NCBI RefSeq assembly: GCF_019703875.1
Contig: NZ_AP024110.1
Location: forward strand, 124,001 to 188,000
Direction: 5' to 3'
Length of the DNA: 64,000 nucleotides
Source: Methyloradius palustris
GTDB taxonomy: Bacteria > Pseudomonadota > Gammaproteobacteria > Burkholderiales > Methylophilaceae
Made by a program: the position numbers and the translations under genes. Of the stretch, positions 23,882 to 33,530 are shown in pieces. The notes under the pieces are model-generated. The model did no database searches and was not told the DNA's origin. It saw nothing but the letters and a program-made list of their open reading frames with translations. Numbering within the stretch: the first letter of the stretch is position 1; every line of letters starts with the position of its first letter.

Positions 23882-25393
23882 TCATCCTAGAAAGAGCTTA
23901 TAGGCAGGGTTTTCACTTTCATCCCAGTATGGATAGTTGAGATTTTCCAGAAACTGTTTGAATTCATCTTGCTCGTTTGGTGGCACTTGTACGCCCACCA
24001 GTACACGACCAAAGTCTGCTCCATGATTGCGGTAATGGAACAGACTGATATTCCAGTCGTGCCCCATGTGGTCCAGGAAATTCATCAGTGCACCTGGTTT
24101 TTCTGGGAATTCAAAGCGATACACGCATTCGTGCTCGGCCTGCGGCGCATGACCGCCGACTAGGTGGCGCAAGTGCAGTTTGGCGACTTCGTTTTCGCTC
24201 AAATCCAGCGTTGGTAAGCCGTGTGCTTTTAACAATTCAACCAATTCGCCAGATTCTTTCGGGTCTTGAATCGCAATGCCGACATAGATATGGGCGGCAG
24301 TAGCATCAGAATAACGGTAGTTGAATTCCGTAATGCTGCGATCACCAATCAAATGGCAGAAAGTCTTGAATGAGCCTGGTTTCTCAGGAATTGATACGGC
24401 TAAAACAGCCTCGCGTTTTTCACCGATTTCTGCGCGCTCAGCGACAAAGCGCAGACGATCAAAATTCATATTGGCGCCAGAAGCAATGCCAATCAATGTC
24501 TTGCCCTGCATCTTATGCAGTTTCACATATTCTTTCAGGCCAGCGGTGGCAAGCGCGCCAGCAGGCTCAAGAATCGAACGCGTATCTTCAAATACGTCTT
24601 TAATGGCAGCGCAGATGGCATCGTTATCTACCAAGATCATTTCATCCACATACTCTTGGCTCAGGCGAAATGTCTCTTCACCAACTTGTTTGACGGCTGC
24701 ACCATCAGCAAATAGGCCGACTTGATCCAGCATCACGCGCTCACCTTTTTGCAAGGAAAGAGTCATTGCATTCGCGTCAGTTGCTTCTACGCCAATCACC
24801 TTGATTTCAGGCCGTACTGCTTTCACATAAGCAGCAATACCAGCAATCAGGCCACCGCCGCCCACGCAACAAAAGATGGCTTCTATGGGTTCTGGATGTG
24901 CATCCAGTATTTCTTTTGCGATTGTGCCTTGGCCAGCAATCACGTCTGGGTCGTCGAAGGGGTGGACGAAGCTCAGTTTTTCTTGTTGCTCCAGCTTTAA
25001 TGCATGGGCATAGGCATCGGAATATGAGTCACCGAACAACACTACCTCGCCACCACGACTTTTTACCGCATTGATCTTGATCATAGGCGTAGTGGTTGGC
25101 ATCACAATCACTGCGCGACAACCTATTTTTTGAGCGGCCAGTGCTACGCCTTGCGCATGGTTGCCTGCAGAAGCAGTTATTACGCCGCATTTAAGCGACT
25201 CTGCTGGCAGGTTAATCATCTTGTTATAAGCGCCGCGCAACTTGAATGAAAATACAGGCTGCATATCTTCGCGTTTCAGTAAAATTCGGTTGCCTAAACG
25301 TGCAGACAGATTAGCTTGAAACTCCAACGGAGTTTTGATCGCGACATCATAGACGCGCGCGTTGCGGATTTTTTCCAGGTAGGCGTTTTTCAT
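23882..25393 (-). CDS. ilvA: Threonine ammonia-lyase, biosynthetic
   Basis: Converts threonine to 2-oxobutanoate, the first step toward isoleucine. The 503-residue length includes both regulatory ACT-like domains, so this is the long, isoleucine-feedback-inhibited form. PLP-binding Lys51 lies in FSFKLRGAYN, with SAGNHAQGVA and the glycine-rich CVGGGGLIAGIA phosphate-binding loop. The ACT-like units are about residues 330-410 (AVSIPEKPGSFKTFCHLIG) and 420-500 (RFEFPEKPGALMNFL). It is followed by the acetyltransferase gene. The 164-nt gap to divergent rpiA should carry both promoters. Confidence 0.96.
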   Translation of the reverse strand: MKNAYLEKIRNARVYDVAIKTPLEFQANLSARLGNRILLKREDMQPVFSFKLRGAYNKMINLPAESLKCGVITASAGNHAQGVALAAQKIGCRAVIVMPTTTPMIKINAVKSRGGEVVLFGDSYSDAYAHALKLEQQEKLSFVHPFDDPDVIAGQGTIAKEILDAHPEPIEAIFCCVGGGGLIAGIAAYVKAVRPEIKVIGVEATDANAMTLSLQKGERVMLDQVGLFADGAAVKQVGEETFRLSQEYVDEMILVDNDAICAAIKDVFEDTRSILEPAGALATAGLKEYVKLHKMQGKTLIGIASGANMNFDRLRFVAERAEIGEKREAVLAVSIPEKPGSFKTFCHLIGDRSITEFNYRYSDATAAHIYVGIAIQDPKESGELVELLKAHGLPTLDLSENEVAKLHLRHLVGGHAPQAEHECVYRFEFPEKPGALMNFLDHMGHDWNISLFHYRNHGADFGRVLVGVQVPPNEQDEFKQFLENLNYPYWDESENPAYKLFLG

Positions 25394-25557
25394 TAGCGGG
25401 TAGGGCGTGTATGATTCAAGGTTATAGTGGTTTAAAGCATTAATAACAAGGTGCTTTACAATTACATAAGTGCGTAATTATAAAGAAAACACATCATTAA
25501 AGATTTAATTGTTTAACAACCAATTTAAATACCGTTAAAAAATCAGGATAAAAGTAA

Positions 25558-26214
25558 ATGGCAACGCAAGACGAATTAAAACAACAAGTAGCAGCGGCAG
25601 CGGTTAGTTATGTAAAAGGCGGCATTATTGGCGTGGGTACTGGCTCTACAGCCAATTTCTTTATTGATGAACTGGCGAAAGTTAAATCCAAGATTGATGG
25701 CGCAGTAGCGAGTTCAGAAGCAACCGCAAAGCGTTTGAAAGCGCATGGCATTGAGGTGTTTGATCTCAATAGCGTAGATGGTATGGAAATCTATGTGGAT
25801 GGTGCGGATGAAGTGACTGAGCATCTACACATGCTCAAGGGCGGTGGTGGTGCGTTAACCCGCGAAAAAATCGTAGCGGCCTGTGCCAAGAAATTTATCT
25901 GTATCGCCGATGCCAGCAAGCTGGTGCCTGTGATGGGCAAGTTTCCTCTGCCAGTCGAAGTCATCCCGATGGCGCGCAGCTATGTGGCTCGAGAATTGGT
26001 CAAGCTCGGCGGTCAGCCAAAGTTGCGTGATTTCACTACCGATAACGGCAATGTGATTCTGGACGTGTTTGGTTTGCAAATCTTGAATCCAGTTGAACTG
26101 GAAGCCAAAATCAACCAGATCGTTGGTGTTGTCACTAATGGATTGTTTGCCGCGCGCCCAGCCAATGTATTATTGTTGGCAACCGCTGAAGGCGTTAAAA
26201 CTTACGAGAAATAG
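25558..26214 (+). CDS. rpiA: Ribose-5-phosphate isomerase A
   Basis: Interconverts ribose 5-phosphate and ribulose 5-phosphate in the pentose phosphate (and, in methylotrophs, ribulose monophosphate) cycle. The 218-residue length is normal. Family motifs are GVGTGSTANFFIDEL (about 21-35), ASSEAT, MEIYVDGADEV (about 81-91) and KGGGGALTREKIVA (about 98-111), the last containing the catalytic glutamate and lysine. The ATG follows an AGGATA ribosome-binding site. It appears to be a single-gene unit divergent from ilvA. Confidence 0.97.
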   Translation: MATQDELKQQVAAAAVSYVKGGIIGVGTGSTANFFIDELAKVKSKIDGAVASSEATAKRLKAHGIEVFDLNSVDGMEIYVDGADEVTEHLHMLKGGGGALTREKIVAACAKKFICIADASKLVPVMGKFPLPVEVIPMARSYVARELVKLGGQPKLRDFTTDNGNVILDVFGLQILNPVELEAKINQIVGVVTNGLFAARPANVLLLATAEGVKTYEK

Positions 26215-26348
26215 GGCTATCTGACTGCTTTAGTTTCCAAAGCGTGCTGGCAAAGCAGAATTAGACACAAAAATGTCATATTGAACGGCTACACTGTGGG
26301 GATTAAGTCATTTCTACACGCGCTTAAAATATATACAAGGAACGCACG

Positions 26349-27056
26349 ATGCAATTTGAACATACGTACAAGCAATATGATGCTGAGCTCGAGTCAGTGC
26401 GCGCAAAAGTGCTGCAAATGGGCGGCCTGGTGGAGCAACAAATCGTTAATGCGCTTGATGCGCTAGTGAACGCCAATAGCAACCTTGCCGAGAGCGTAAT
26501 GGCGAATGACAGCCGAGTTAACGATTTGGAAATCCAGATTGACGAAGACTGCAGCCACATTATTGCCCGTCGCCAGCCTGCAGCAGGTGATTTGCGCATG
26601 ATTATGATGATGGTGAAAACCATTACTGACTTGGAGCGTATTGGTGATGAAGCGACCAAGATTGCCCGTGTCGCACAAAAGATTTCTGAGTCAGACCGTA
26701 TGTACACCCCACGTTTTAATGAAATCAAGTCCATGGTAGGTTTGGTACGCGAAATGTTGCGTACTGCGCTCGATGCTTTTGCCCGCCTTGATGTGACTAA
26801 AACGGTTGAAGTTGCACGTCAGGATGAACAGGTGGATGAGCAATTCCGCGCTGCCATGCGTCAGTTAATTACCTTCATGCTGGAAGATCCACGTACGATC
26901 TCAATGTCACTTGAAGTGCTTTTTGTGGCTAAAGCGATCGAACGTATTGGTGACCACGCCAAAAACATTGCTGAATATGTGGTGTATATGGTTAAAGGCA
27001 AAGATGTGCGCCATATTTCCCTGGAAGAAATGGAACGCGAGACTTTGCAGTCTTAA
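26349..27056 (+). CDS. phoU: Phosphate signalling protein PhoU
   Basis: A 235-residue all-helical cytoplasmic protein made of two PhoU three-helix repeats (about 1-110 and 115-220). The metal-binding repeats are marked by ERIGDEATKIA (about 97-107) and ERIGDHAKNIAEYV (about 199-212). It modulates the PstSCAB transporter and the PhoR/PhoB system in known species. No pst or phoB/phoR gene is in the window. It precedes ppx on the same strand with a ~158-nt gap, and ppk1 faces it, so phosphate signalling and polyphosphate genes are grouped. Confidence 0.95.
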   Translation: MQFEHTYKQYDAELESVRAKVLQMGGLVEQQIVNALDALVNANSNLAESVMANDSRVNDLEIQIDEDCSHIIARRQPAAGDLRMIMMMVKTITDLERIGDEATKIARVAQKISESDRMYTPRFNEIKSMVGLVREMLRTALDAFARLDVTKTVEVARQDEQVDEQFRAAMRQLITFMLEDPRTISMSLEVLFVAKAIERIGDHAKNIAEYVVYMVKGKDVRHISLEEMERETLQS

Positions 27057-27214
27057 TTAAGTAAAGTTTAAGTAGTTCATATACGCCAGTTAACAAGCTT
27101 AAATCAAGCCTCTGTTCGCTGGCGTAATCGTTATAACGTTACAATTTAGAGATGCGCAGTTCATCATACTGCGGTAATCTTCATTCTTAATTCATACTCG
27201 TATAAAGGTTGGTC

Positions 27215-28708
27215 TTGGCCACACAAAAACCAATCCTGTCAGAAATTGCCGCTGTAGATTTAGGCTCCAATAGCTTTAGATTGCAACTTGCCCGCGTAGT
27301 CGATGGACAACTGATATTCCATGATTCTTTGCGTGAACCAGTGCGTCTTGGCGCTGGTTTGGGCAAAGATAAACGCTTGGATGCAGATGCTCAACGTCGC
27401 GCAATTGATTGCCTCAAGCGCTTTGGTGAACGTCTGCGCGGCTTGCCACCGCAAGCTGTAAGAGCTGTTGCAACCAATACTTTCCGCGTCGCAAAAAACT
27501 CGGCTGAATTACTGGCTGAGGCAGAGGCTGCCTTGGGTTTCCCTATTGAAATCATTGCTGGTCGCGAAGAAGCACGCATGATTTTTGTGGGCGTTAGTCA
27601 TAGCTTGCCTGCCGCAACCCATAAACGCCTGGTGATTGACATTGGTGGTGGTTCTACCGAATTTATCATTGGCCAGGGTCTTGAGCCGATAGAGATGGAA
27701 AGCCTATACATGGGCTGTGTCAGCTACAGCCTCAGGTTTTTTCCGGATGGAAAAATTACTGAAGATAGCTTGGTTAAGGCACAATTAGCGGCCGCTTCTG
27801 AAATCCAGAATATCCGTAAAAACTTCTCTACATTGTCTTGGCATGAAGCGGTTGGTTCTTCAGGTACCGCGCGTTCCTTGGGCGAAATCATGCGCTTGCA
27901 AGGCGTGACAGATGGCGCGATTACGCATGCAGGCTTATTGCATTTACGGGATTTGTTGTTAAAAGGCAAAGACAGCAAAAAACTGCAATTGCAAGGCTTA
28001 AGCCCAGACCGCGCTGCGGTGTTGCCAGGCGGCCTGTGCATTATGCTGGCAGCGTTTGAAGCATTAAACATTGATCATATGACCACGGCGAGCAGCGCCT
28101 TGCGTGAGGGCGTGCTATACGAGTTGCTGGGTCGTATGCATCACCAGGATACACGTGAAGAAACCGTCAATAGCTTCATGCGGCGCTATCATGTTGATCA
28201 AGATCAAGTGACGCGTGTGCAGAAGCTTGCTTTAGCCTTGCTTGATCAGGTTGATGATAATCTCAGCATGAACAAAGAAACCGCCGAGCATTACCTGATT
28301 TGGGCAGTCAAGCTGCATGAAATCGGCATATCCATTGCCCACAGTGGTTATCATAAGCATTCAGCCTATATTGTTGAAAATGCAGATATGCCTGGCTTCT
28401 CCAAAATGGAGCAACTGACTTTGGGTTTACTGGTGCGGGCACAGCGGCGTTCTTTAACCAAAATTACATTGCCGCCGCTAGATGATGATCGTTGCCTTCT
28501 AATTATGGTATTGCGACTGGCGATATTGTTTCACCGCAATCGCCTTGATGATAGCCATCCGGCGCTTGAGTTGATGCGTGACAACACTGGTTTTTCGTTA
28601 GCGCTTGAATCAGGCTGGTTGAAAGATAATCCGCTTACTGAAGCCGAGTTAAGCAACGAAGTGGCTTATTGGAAAGATGTCTCGATTCCGCTGCTCATCA
28701 GCGAATAA
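27215..28708 (+). CDS. ppx: Exopolyphosphatase (Ppx/GppA family)
   Basis: Hydrolyses terminal phosphates from polyphosphate (Ppx) or pppGpp (GppA); the two cannot be separated by motif alone, but facing ppk1 favours Ppx. The 497 residues contain the actin-like phosphate loops AAVDLGSNSFRLQ near the start and VIDIGGGSTEFI (about 139-150), followed by an HD-like C-terminal domain. TTG at 27215 is chosen because AAAGG lies 6 nt upstream; a TTG at 27209 would leave no spacing. The gene ends 31 nt from the convergent ppk1 stop. Confidence 0.92.
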   Translation: MATQKPILSEIAAVDLGSNSFRLQLARVVDGQLIFHDSLREPVRLGAGLGKDKRLDADAQRRAIDCLKRFGERLRGLPPQAVRAVATNTFRVAKNSAELLAEAEAALGFPIEIIAGREEARMIFVGVSHSLPAATHKRLVIDIGGGSTEFIIGQGLEPIEMESLYMGCVSYSLRFFPDGKITEDSLVKAQLAAASEIQNIRKNFSTLSWHEAVGSSGTARSLGEIMRLQGVTDGAITHAGLLHLRDLLLKGKDSKKLQLQGLSPDRAAVLPGGLCIMLAAFEALNIDHMTTASSALREGVLYELLGRMHHQDTREETVNSFMRRYHVDQDQVTRVQKLALALLDQVDDNLSMNKETAEHYLIWAVKLHEIGISIAHSGYHKHSAYIVENADMPGFSKMEQLTLGLLVRAQRRSLTKITLPPLDDDRCLLIMVLRLAILFHRNRLDDSHPALELMRDNTGFSLALESGWLKDNPLTEAELSNEVAYWKDVSIPLLISE

Positions 28709-28739
28709 TCTCTATTAGTTTTATCTGAGAGCTTCAGAT

Positions 28740-30824
28740 CTAAATCTCTTGCGGTAAATTCTGGCCATGCTCACTAGTTAAAAACTCTTGTGCATTAAAC
28801 GCTGAACCACGTCTTGCCAGTCTCGGTTTGTATGTGCCGTCAGGCAACATCTCCCAGGCGCTGGTATTGTCTTTCAGGTAAGGCTCTAAACCATCTTTAA
28901 ACACACGCTTCTTAAGCTTGGCATCCAGGATAGGGAAGCATACTTCAATGCGGCGGAAGAAGTTGCGATACATCCAGTCCGCACTTGCCAGATAGGTGTT
29001 TTCTTGCCCATTGTTGTAAAAATAGAAAATGCGGCTGTGTTCCAGAAAGCGGCCCACAATCGAACGTACGCGGATATTCTCAGAAATGCCTGGCATGCCC
29101 GGTTTTAAGGCGCAAACGCCGCGTACGATAAGTTCAATCTCTACACCAGCCGTTGAAGCATCATATAGTGCCCGAATGATGTCGGCATCTAGCAAGGCAT
29201 TCATCTTGGCGATGATGCGTGCTTTTTTACCTGATTTTGCAATCTCGGTTTCGTGATGAATCGCTTTGATCAACTGGCTGTGCAAGGTAAAAGGCGATTG
29301 CCACAGATGGCGCAGTTTGCTGGCTTTGCCCAAGCCTGTGAGTTGGGCAAATACATCATTCACGTCTTCACAGATTTCTTCATGGCAAGTAAGTAAGCCA
29401 AAATCGGTATATAGGCGCGCTGTACGCTGGTGGTAATTGCCAGTGGAAAGGTGCACATAGCGGCGCAGTTTGTCGTCCTCACGGCGCACTACCATGGCCA
29501 TTTTGGCGTGGGTTTTATGGCCGACAACGCCGTAGATGACATGTGCGCCAGCATTTTCAAGTTGGGCTGCCCAGTTGATATTAGCTTCTTCATCAAAGCG
29601 GGCGAGCAGTTCAACGACTACCGTGACTTCTTTACCACGCTTGGCCGCTTCAATCAGGGATTTCATCAATGTTGAATCAGCGCTGGTGCGGTAAAACGTT
29701 TGCTTGATAGCTAATACGTTAGGGTCATCCGCAGCTTGCTGGATGAACTCAATTACAGGATTAAATGATTGGAAAGGATGATGCAGCAACACATCGCCTT
29801 TGCGGATCACCTTGAAAATATCTGTTTCTTTATTGAATTCTTTGGGTGTGCTTGGCGAATAACGCGGGAACTTCAGTGTGGGTTTATCCACTGAATCTGG
29901 AATCTGCATCAAACGCACTAAATTCACGATGCCGTTAACTTGATACAAGTCATCCTGACCAAGCCCAAATTGGCCTAGCAAGAAAGCCGACATTTCAGCG
30001 GGGCAACTATCGGCGACTTCCAGCCGTACGCCATCACCATACTGCCTGTGCGAAAGTTCGCCCTGCAAAGCCTGGCGTAAATCTTTGGTTTCTTCATCGT
30101 CCAGCGTCAAATCACTGTCACGCGTTACGCGGAACTGGTAACAACCCTTCACTTGCATACCGCTGAATAGTTCGTTGACGTGGGCATGCAATATAGATGA
30201 AAGGAAAACGAAGCCATGTTCGCAACCAGCAATATCGTTGGGTAGCTTAATAAAACGCGGCAAGGCGCGCGGTGCCTGCACAATCGCTACACCTGAGTTA
30301 CGACCAAAAGCATCTTTGCCTTCTAGCTCTACAGCAAAGTTAAGGCTCTTATTCAGAACGCGTGGGAAGGGGTGCGAAGGATCAAGCCCAATTGGGGTGA
30401 GGATAGGCATCAGCTCACGAAAGAAGAAGCCACGTATCCATTCACGTTGGGCATCATTCCAGAATCCACGGCGCCAAAAGCGTATGCCTTGCTCGGCTAG
30501 CCCTGGCAATACGATGTCATTCAGTATCTGATATTGGTGTTCAACCAGTTGATGGGCTTCTACGCTAACCCTAGCAAATACCTGCTTGGGTAACATGCCA
30601 TCTGCGCCAACGTGCAGGTTGTTGTATTTGATCTGTTCTTTGAGCCCAGCCACGCGAACCTCGAAGAACTCGTCCATATTACTGCTGAAAATTGAGAGAA
30701 ACTTCAGGCGCTCGAGTAAGGGTACTCGAGCATCTTCAGCTTGTGCTAGCACGCGTTTATTAAAGGCAAGTATGCCTAATTCACGATTGATAAAGTGGTC
30801 TGGGTTCAATTTAGGCTGCGACAA
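28740..30824 (-). CDS. ppk1: Polyphosphate kinase 1
   Basis: Reversibly makes polyphosphate from ATP. The 694-residue length is typical. The start FINRELGILAFNKRVL is the N-terminal PPK1 domain. The autophosphorylated histidine lies in HKTHAKM (first His about 435, as in E. coli). The second conserved histidine segment HLSTGNYHQRTA follows about 20 residues later. GVVGHKTHAK and YASADWMYRN-like C-terminal motifs confirm the phospholipase-D-like catalytic halves. It is convergent with ppx, so synthesis and breakdown enzymes are neighbours but not in one operon. Confidence 0.97.
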   Translation of the reverse strand: MSQPKLNPDHFINRELGILAFNKRVLAQAEDARVPLLERLKFLSIFSSNMDEFFEVRVAGLKEQIKYNNLHVGADGMLPKQVFARVSVEAHQLVEHQYQILNDIVLPGLAEQGIRFWRRGFWNDAQREWIRGFFFRELMPILTPIGLDPSHPFPRVLNKSLNFAVELEGKDAFGRNSGVAIVQAPRALPRFIKLPNDIAGCEHGFVFLSSILHAHVNELFSGMQVKGCYQFRVTRDSDLTLDDEETKDLRQALQGELSHRQYGDGVRLEVADSCPAEMSAFLLGQFGLGQDDLYQVNGIVNLVRLMQIPDSVDKPTLKFPRYSPSTPKEFNKETDIFKVIRKGDVLLHHPFQSFNPVIEFIQQAADDPNVLAIKQTFYRTSADSTLMKSLIEAAKRGKEVTVVVELLARFDEEANINWAAQLENAGAHVIYGVVGHKTHAKMAMVVRREDDKLRRYVHLSTGNYHQRTARLYTDFGLLTCHEEICEDVNDVFAQLTGLGKASKLRHLWQSPFTLHSQLIKAIHHETEIAKSGKKARIIAKMNALLDADIIRALYDASTAGVEIELIVRGVCALKPGMPGISENIRVRSIVGRFLEHSRIFYFYNNGQENTYLASADWMYRNFFRRIEVCFPILDAKLKKRVFKDGLEPYLKDNTSAWEMLPDGTYKPRLARRGSAFNAQEFLTSEHGQNLPQEI

Positions 30825-30903
30825 ATCAAAACCTTACTTTATGTGTTTTATATGACAGTAAGATGACTAATGTGAATATTTAATGATGTTACTGTGCATG
30901 TTT

Positions 30904-31176
30904 TTATGGTTTTGGTGGAACATAGCCAGAAGCTGAATCCGCACCATCGCCAAAAAAGTAGGCTTCGGTTTGTTGTGCCAGATACTTACGTGCTTGCGGG
31001 TCGGCCAAGCTAAGGCGGTTTTCATTCACCAGCATGGTTTGCTGCTTGATCCAGCCAGCCCAGGCTTCTTTAGAGACGTTTTCGAAAATGCGTTTACCGA
31101 GATCGCCAGGATACGGAGGAAAATCCAGGCCATCGGCCTCTTTGTTTAATTTAATGCAATGAACAGTACGTGCCAT
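30904..31176 (-). CDS. yggX: Probable Fe(2+)-trafficking / oxidative damage protection protein
   Basis: A 90-residue cytoplasmic protein. The start at 31176 gives MARTVHCIKLNKEADGLDFP, the conserved YggX N terminus with Cys7; an in-frame start 15 codons upstream has no family support. GDLGKRIFENVSKEAWAGWI and LSLADPQARKYL are diagnostic. The family protects iron-sulfur enzymes from oxidants and may deliver Fe(2+). It lies between ppk1 and the TonB receptor on the same strand, with sodB and its Fur-box-like site 3.4 kb away. Confidence 0.94.
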   Translation of the reverse strand: MARTVHCIKLNKEADGLDFPPYPGDLGKRIFENVSKEAWAGWIKQQTMLVNENRLSLADPQARKYLAQQTEAYFFGDGADSASGYVPPKP

Positions 31177-31228
31177 GATGATCTTTAGGGATGAAAAATG
31201 AAGACCTCTATCATAGCGCAAGCAGAAG

Positions 31229-31262
31229 CCTGATGCGATAGCAGACGCGCTATCGCATCAGG
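31229..31262. repeat. Perfect 14-bp inverted repeat with 6-nt loop
   Basis: Arms 31229-31242 and 31249-31262 (CCTGATGCGATAGC and its exact complement) flank loop AGACGC. It sits 12 nt past the TonB-receptor stop, the usual place for a terminator, and would fold into a strong stem in RNA. No T-run follows on either strand, so it may act as a 3' stabilising stem or factor-dependent terminator rather than an intrinsic one. Confidence 0.8.
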
Positions 31263-31273
31263 GACAGCGTTAC

Positions 31274-33457
31274 TTAAAAATCACCACGCATCCCGACCAG
31301 AATGGATCGCCCGCCCATAGGCGCAATATCCTTGAGGAATGAGCTATGGTCGCGAATATCTTCATCCAGCAGGTTGTTTGCCTTGGCAAACGCCTCAAGA
31401 TGAAAAGCTGCAGGAATCACATAAGTCAGCATGGCATTGACAGAGGTGTAGCCGTCAGTAGCCAGCTCAAATGTATCCGTGCGGTTCTGGCTGAATGCGT
31501 GCAAAACATCCAGTCGTGCGCCGAAGCGATTCAATTGATAGTTAAGCCCTGTGCCGATCTTGAGTGGCGCGATACGCGGCAAAGGTGTGCCAGTATCGCT
31601 ATTGGTGGCACGTACATAATCACCACGTAGCTTTAGATCAAGGTCGCCATGGCCTTCATACACCCTGAATTTAGCCTCGGATTCAAAGCCGTTGAATGTG
31701 GCTCGTACTCCAATCACTTGGGCTTCAGGCACGATTTGTTCACCTGAAATGTCAGCAATTCCATCATTATTAAGGTCTTGTGGGTTGATTTCCCCATCGG
31801 CTCCACGAGTATTGGCTGTATTTTCCAGGCTCAAAAAGTTACTAAACTTGGTATAAAACGCGCCGATACTGAAAGAATTCTTTTCGGTTTTCCAACGTAG
31901 TTGTGCATCAATCCCGTTTGACTTTTCCTTGTTCAAGTCTGGGTTGCCAACCTCATATTGCCCTGTCGCAAAGTGTGGTCCGTTGGCAAATAGCTCGTTA
32001 TAAGACGGCGCTCGCTCGGTATGGGCAAGATTACCTGCTAAAGACCAATGGGTATTGAGCGCATACAAAGTGCCAAATGCCGCACTGAATGGGTCAAAGC
32101 TTTTGGTTTGCGCGCTACCAAAACGCGGCGTGCCGGGGTTGTTGGGGTCATCTGGGCCACCGCCGTCAGAACTCACCTTGGCATGCTCAAGTCGCCCGCC
32201 AAGGCTGAATTTGAGCGTATCAATCGGTAGCTCTTCGTAGAGATATACTGCCTTGCTGTTGGTATTGGTTTTTGGGATAAAGGCTTCATCGCCCAGCGCC
32301 TGGAAATTGGTGTTCTGGAATTGCACGCCAACTACGCCAGTGATATTGCCGATTTTGGCGTGTTCGGCCTCTAGCGAGCCCTGCAAACCTTTATTCTTGA
32401 ATGTCGTCCCTATTTGGCCATCTTCAATTTCTTGATGCTGGTAATTGGTATTGCCCAAGCGCAATTTTACGCGGCTGATGACTGGCCCCAGATCATGGAA
32501 TTCAGAGGCAAAATCCCAGCGTTGGCTTTCCATATCCAAGCGTACAGCAGGCTCTGCCACCGAGCCATAGTTGCTGTTAAATGTGGAATATGAAAACCCT
32601 GCGTAGCCTTTGTCAAAGGTCAGGGATGCACCAAGTGCACCGCCATCACCCTCAGATGAGCTATTTTGCAAGGTACCTTTGCGTAAGTCGATAGGGTCAC
32701 CCTGAGCGGCTTGTTGGGCGCGTAAACGGTCTGAAGCCTGGTAGCCAGGAATGCGTAAATCATCGCTATCGCGCTTGTAAACGTCAGCATGAATGGCAAA
32801 TAAACCATTGCCTGCATCTACCACTACCGCGCCATTTTTCTCATTATCGGCACCGCCGTAACGGGCTTCTGCACGACCTGTGACACCGTCGAGTGATTCT
32901 GTTGGAATGCGGTGATCAATAGCGTTGACCACCCCACCCACGGCGCTGCCGCCATATAACAGTGCTGCAGGTCCGCGTACTACATCAATTTGCTCAATGA
33001 CTAAAGGATCAAGTGCTACGGCATGATCAAAGCTCAGGCTTGAAGCATCTAATACACCAATGCCGTTTTGCATGATTTTTACACGGTCGCCATCCAGACC
33101 ACGAATTATCGGTCTTGATGCGCCAGGTCCGTAATAGGTGGAGCTTACGCCTGGAATAGACTTGAGGGTTTCGCCAAGTGTGCTTTCGCGTTGCAATGAA
33201 AGCTCGCGGCCATTGAGTACAGCAACTGGCACAACCAGTTCATCAGACGATACGCCTAGCGGATTGCCTGTGACAGGTACGGCGGGTAAATCAAGATTGA
33301 GCGCAGAGGCGTCGCTAGTATTGTCTTGCGCGAAACTTGTTGAAATCAGTCCTGGGGAAATAAACATGACAGAAAGCGCAATAAACATTTTTTTACGCGC
33401 AAGTATTACCTTGCTTGCAAAGCCTAGCGGGTTCGCAGGGATATTTGAAGCATGCAT
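31274..33457 (-). CDS. TonB-dependent receptor, ZnuD-like (probable zinc/metal uptake)
   Basis: A 727-residue outer-membrane receptor. The ATG at 33457 is chosen; the sequence then has an N-terminal charged stretch and a hydrophobic signal core (MFIALSVMFISPGLISTSFA, about 24-43). The plug domain contains LGETLKSIPGVSSTYYGPGASRPIIRGLDGDR-type blocks (about 100-150), VLDASSLSFDHAVALDPL and a VVRGPAALLYGGSAVGG motif. The barrel ends with Phe (LVGMRGDF). The SFDHAVALDPL segment and overall plug resemble ZnuD-type receptors, but ligand identity is inferred. The small gene upstream, with HEISH and CAKC, fits a metal theme. No Zur box was recognised. Confidence 0.85.
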   Translation of the reverse strand: MHASNIPANPLGFASKVILARKKMFIALSVMFISPGLISTSFAQDNTSDASALNLDLPAVPVTGNPLGVSSDELVVPVAVLNGRELSLQRESTLGETLKSIPGVSSTYYGPGASRPIIRGLDGDRVKIMQNGIGVLDASSLSFDHAVALDPLVIEQIDVVRGPAALLYGGSAVGGVVNAIDHRIPTESLDGVTGRAEARYGGADNEKNGAVVVDAGNGLFAIHADVYKRDSDDLRIPGYQASDRLRAQQAAQGDPIDLRKGTLQNSSSEGDGGALGASLTFDKGYAGFSYSTFNSNYGSVAEPAVRLDMESQRWDFASEFHDLGPVISRVKLRLGNTNYQHQEIEDGQIGTTFKNKGLQGSLEAEHAKIGNITGVVGVQFQNTNFQALGDEAFIPKTNTNSKAVYLYEELPIDTLKFSLGGRLEHAKVSSDGGGPDDPNNPGTPRFGSAQTKSFDPFSAAFGTLYALNTHWSLAGNLAHTERAPSYNELFANGPHFATGQYEVGNPDLNKEKSNGIDAQLRWKTEKNSFSIGAFYTKFSNFLSLENTANTRGADGEINPQDLNNDGIADISGEQIVPEAQVIGVRATFNGFESEAKFRVYEGHGDLDLKLRGDYVRATNSDTGTPLPRIAPLKIGTGLNYQLNRFGARLDVLHAFSQNRTDTFELATDGYTSVNAMLTYVIPAAFHLEAFAKANNLLDEDIRDHSSFLKDIAPMGGRSILVGMRGDF

Positions 33458-33530
33458 GATGATGTTCTCGCTTAAAAAATAAAACATGGCCTGCGTGTGA
33501 AAATTCACGCGCAGGGTTAGAGATGTTTAC

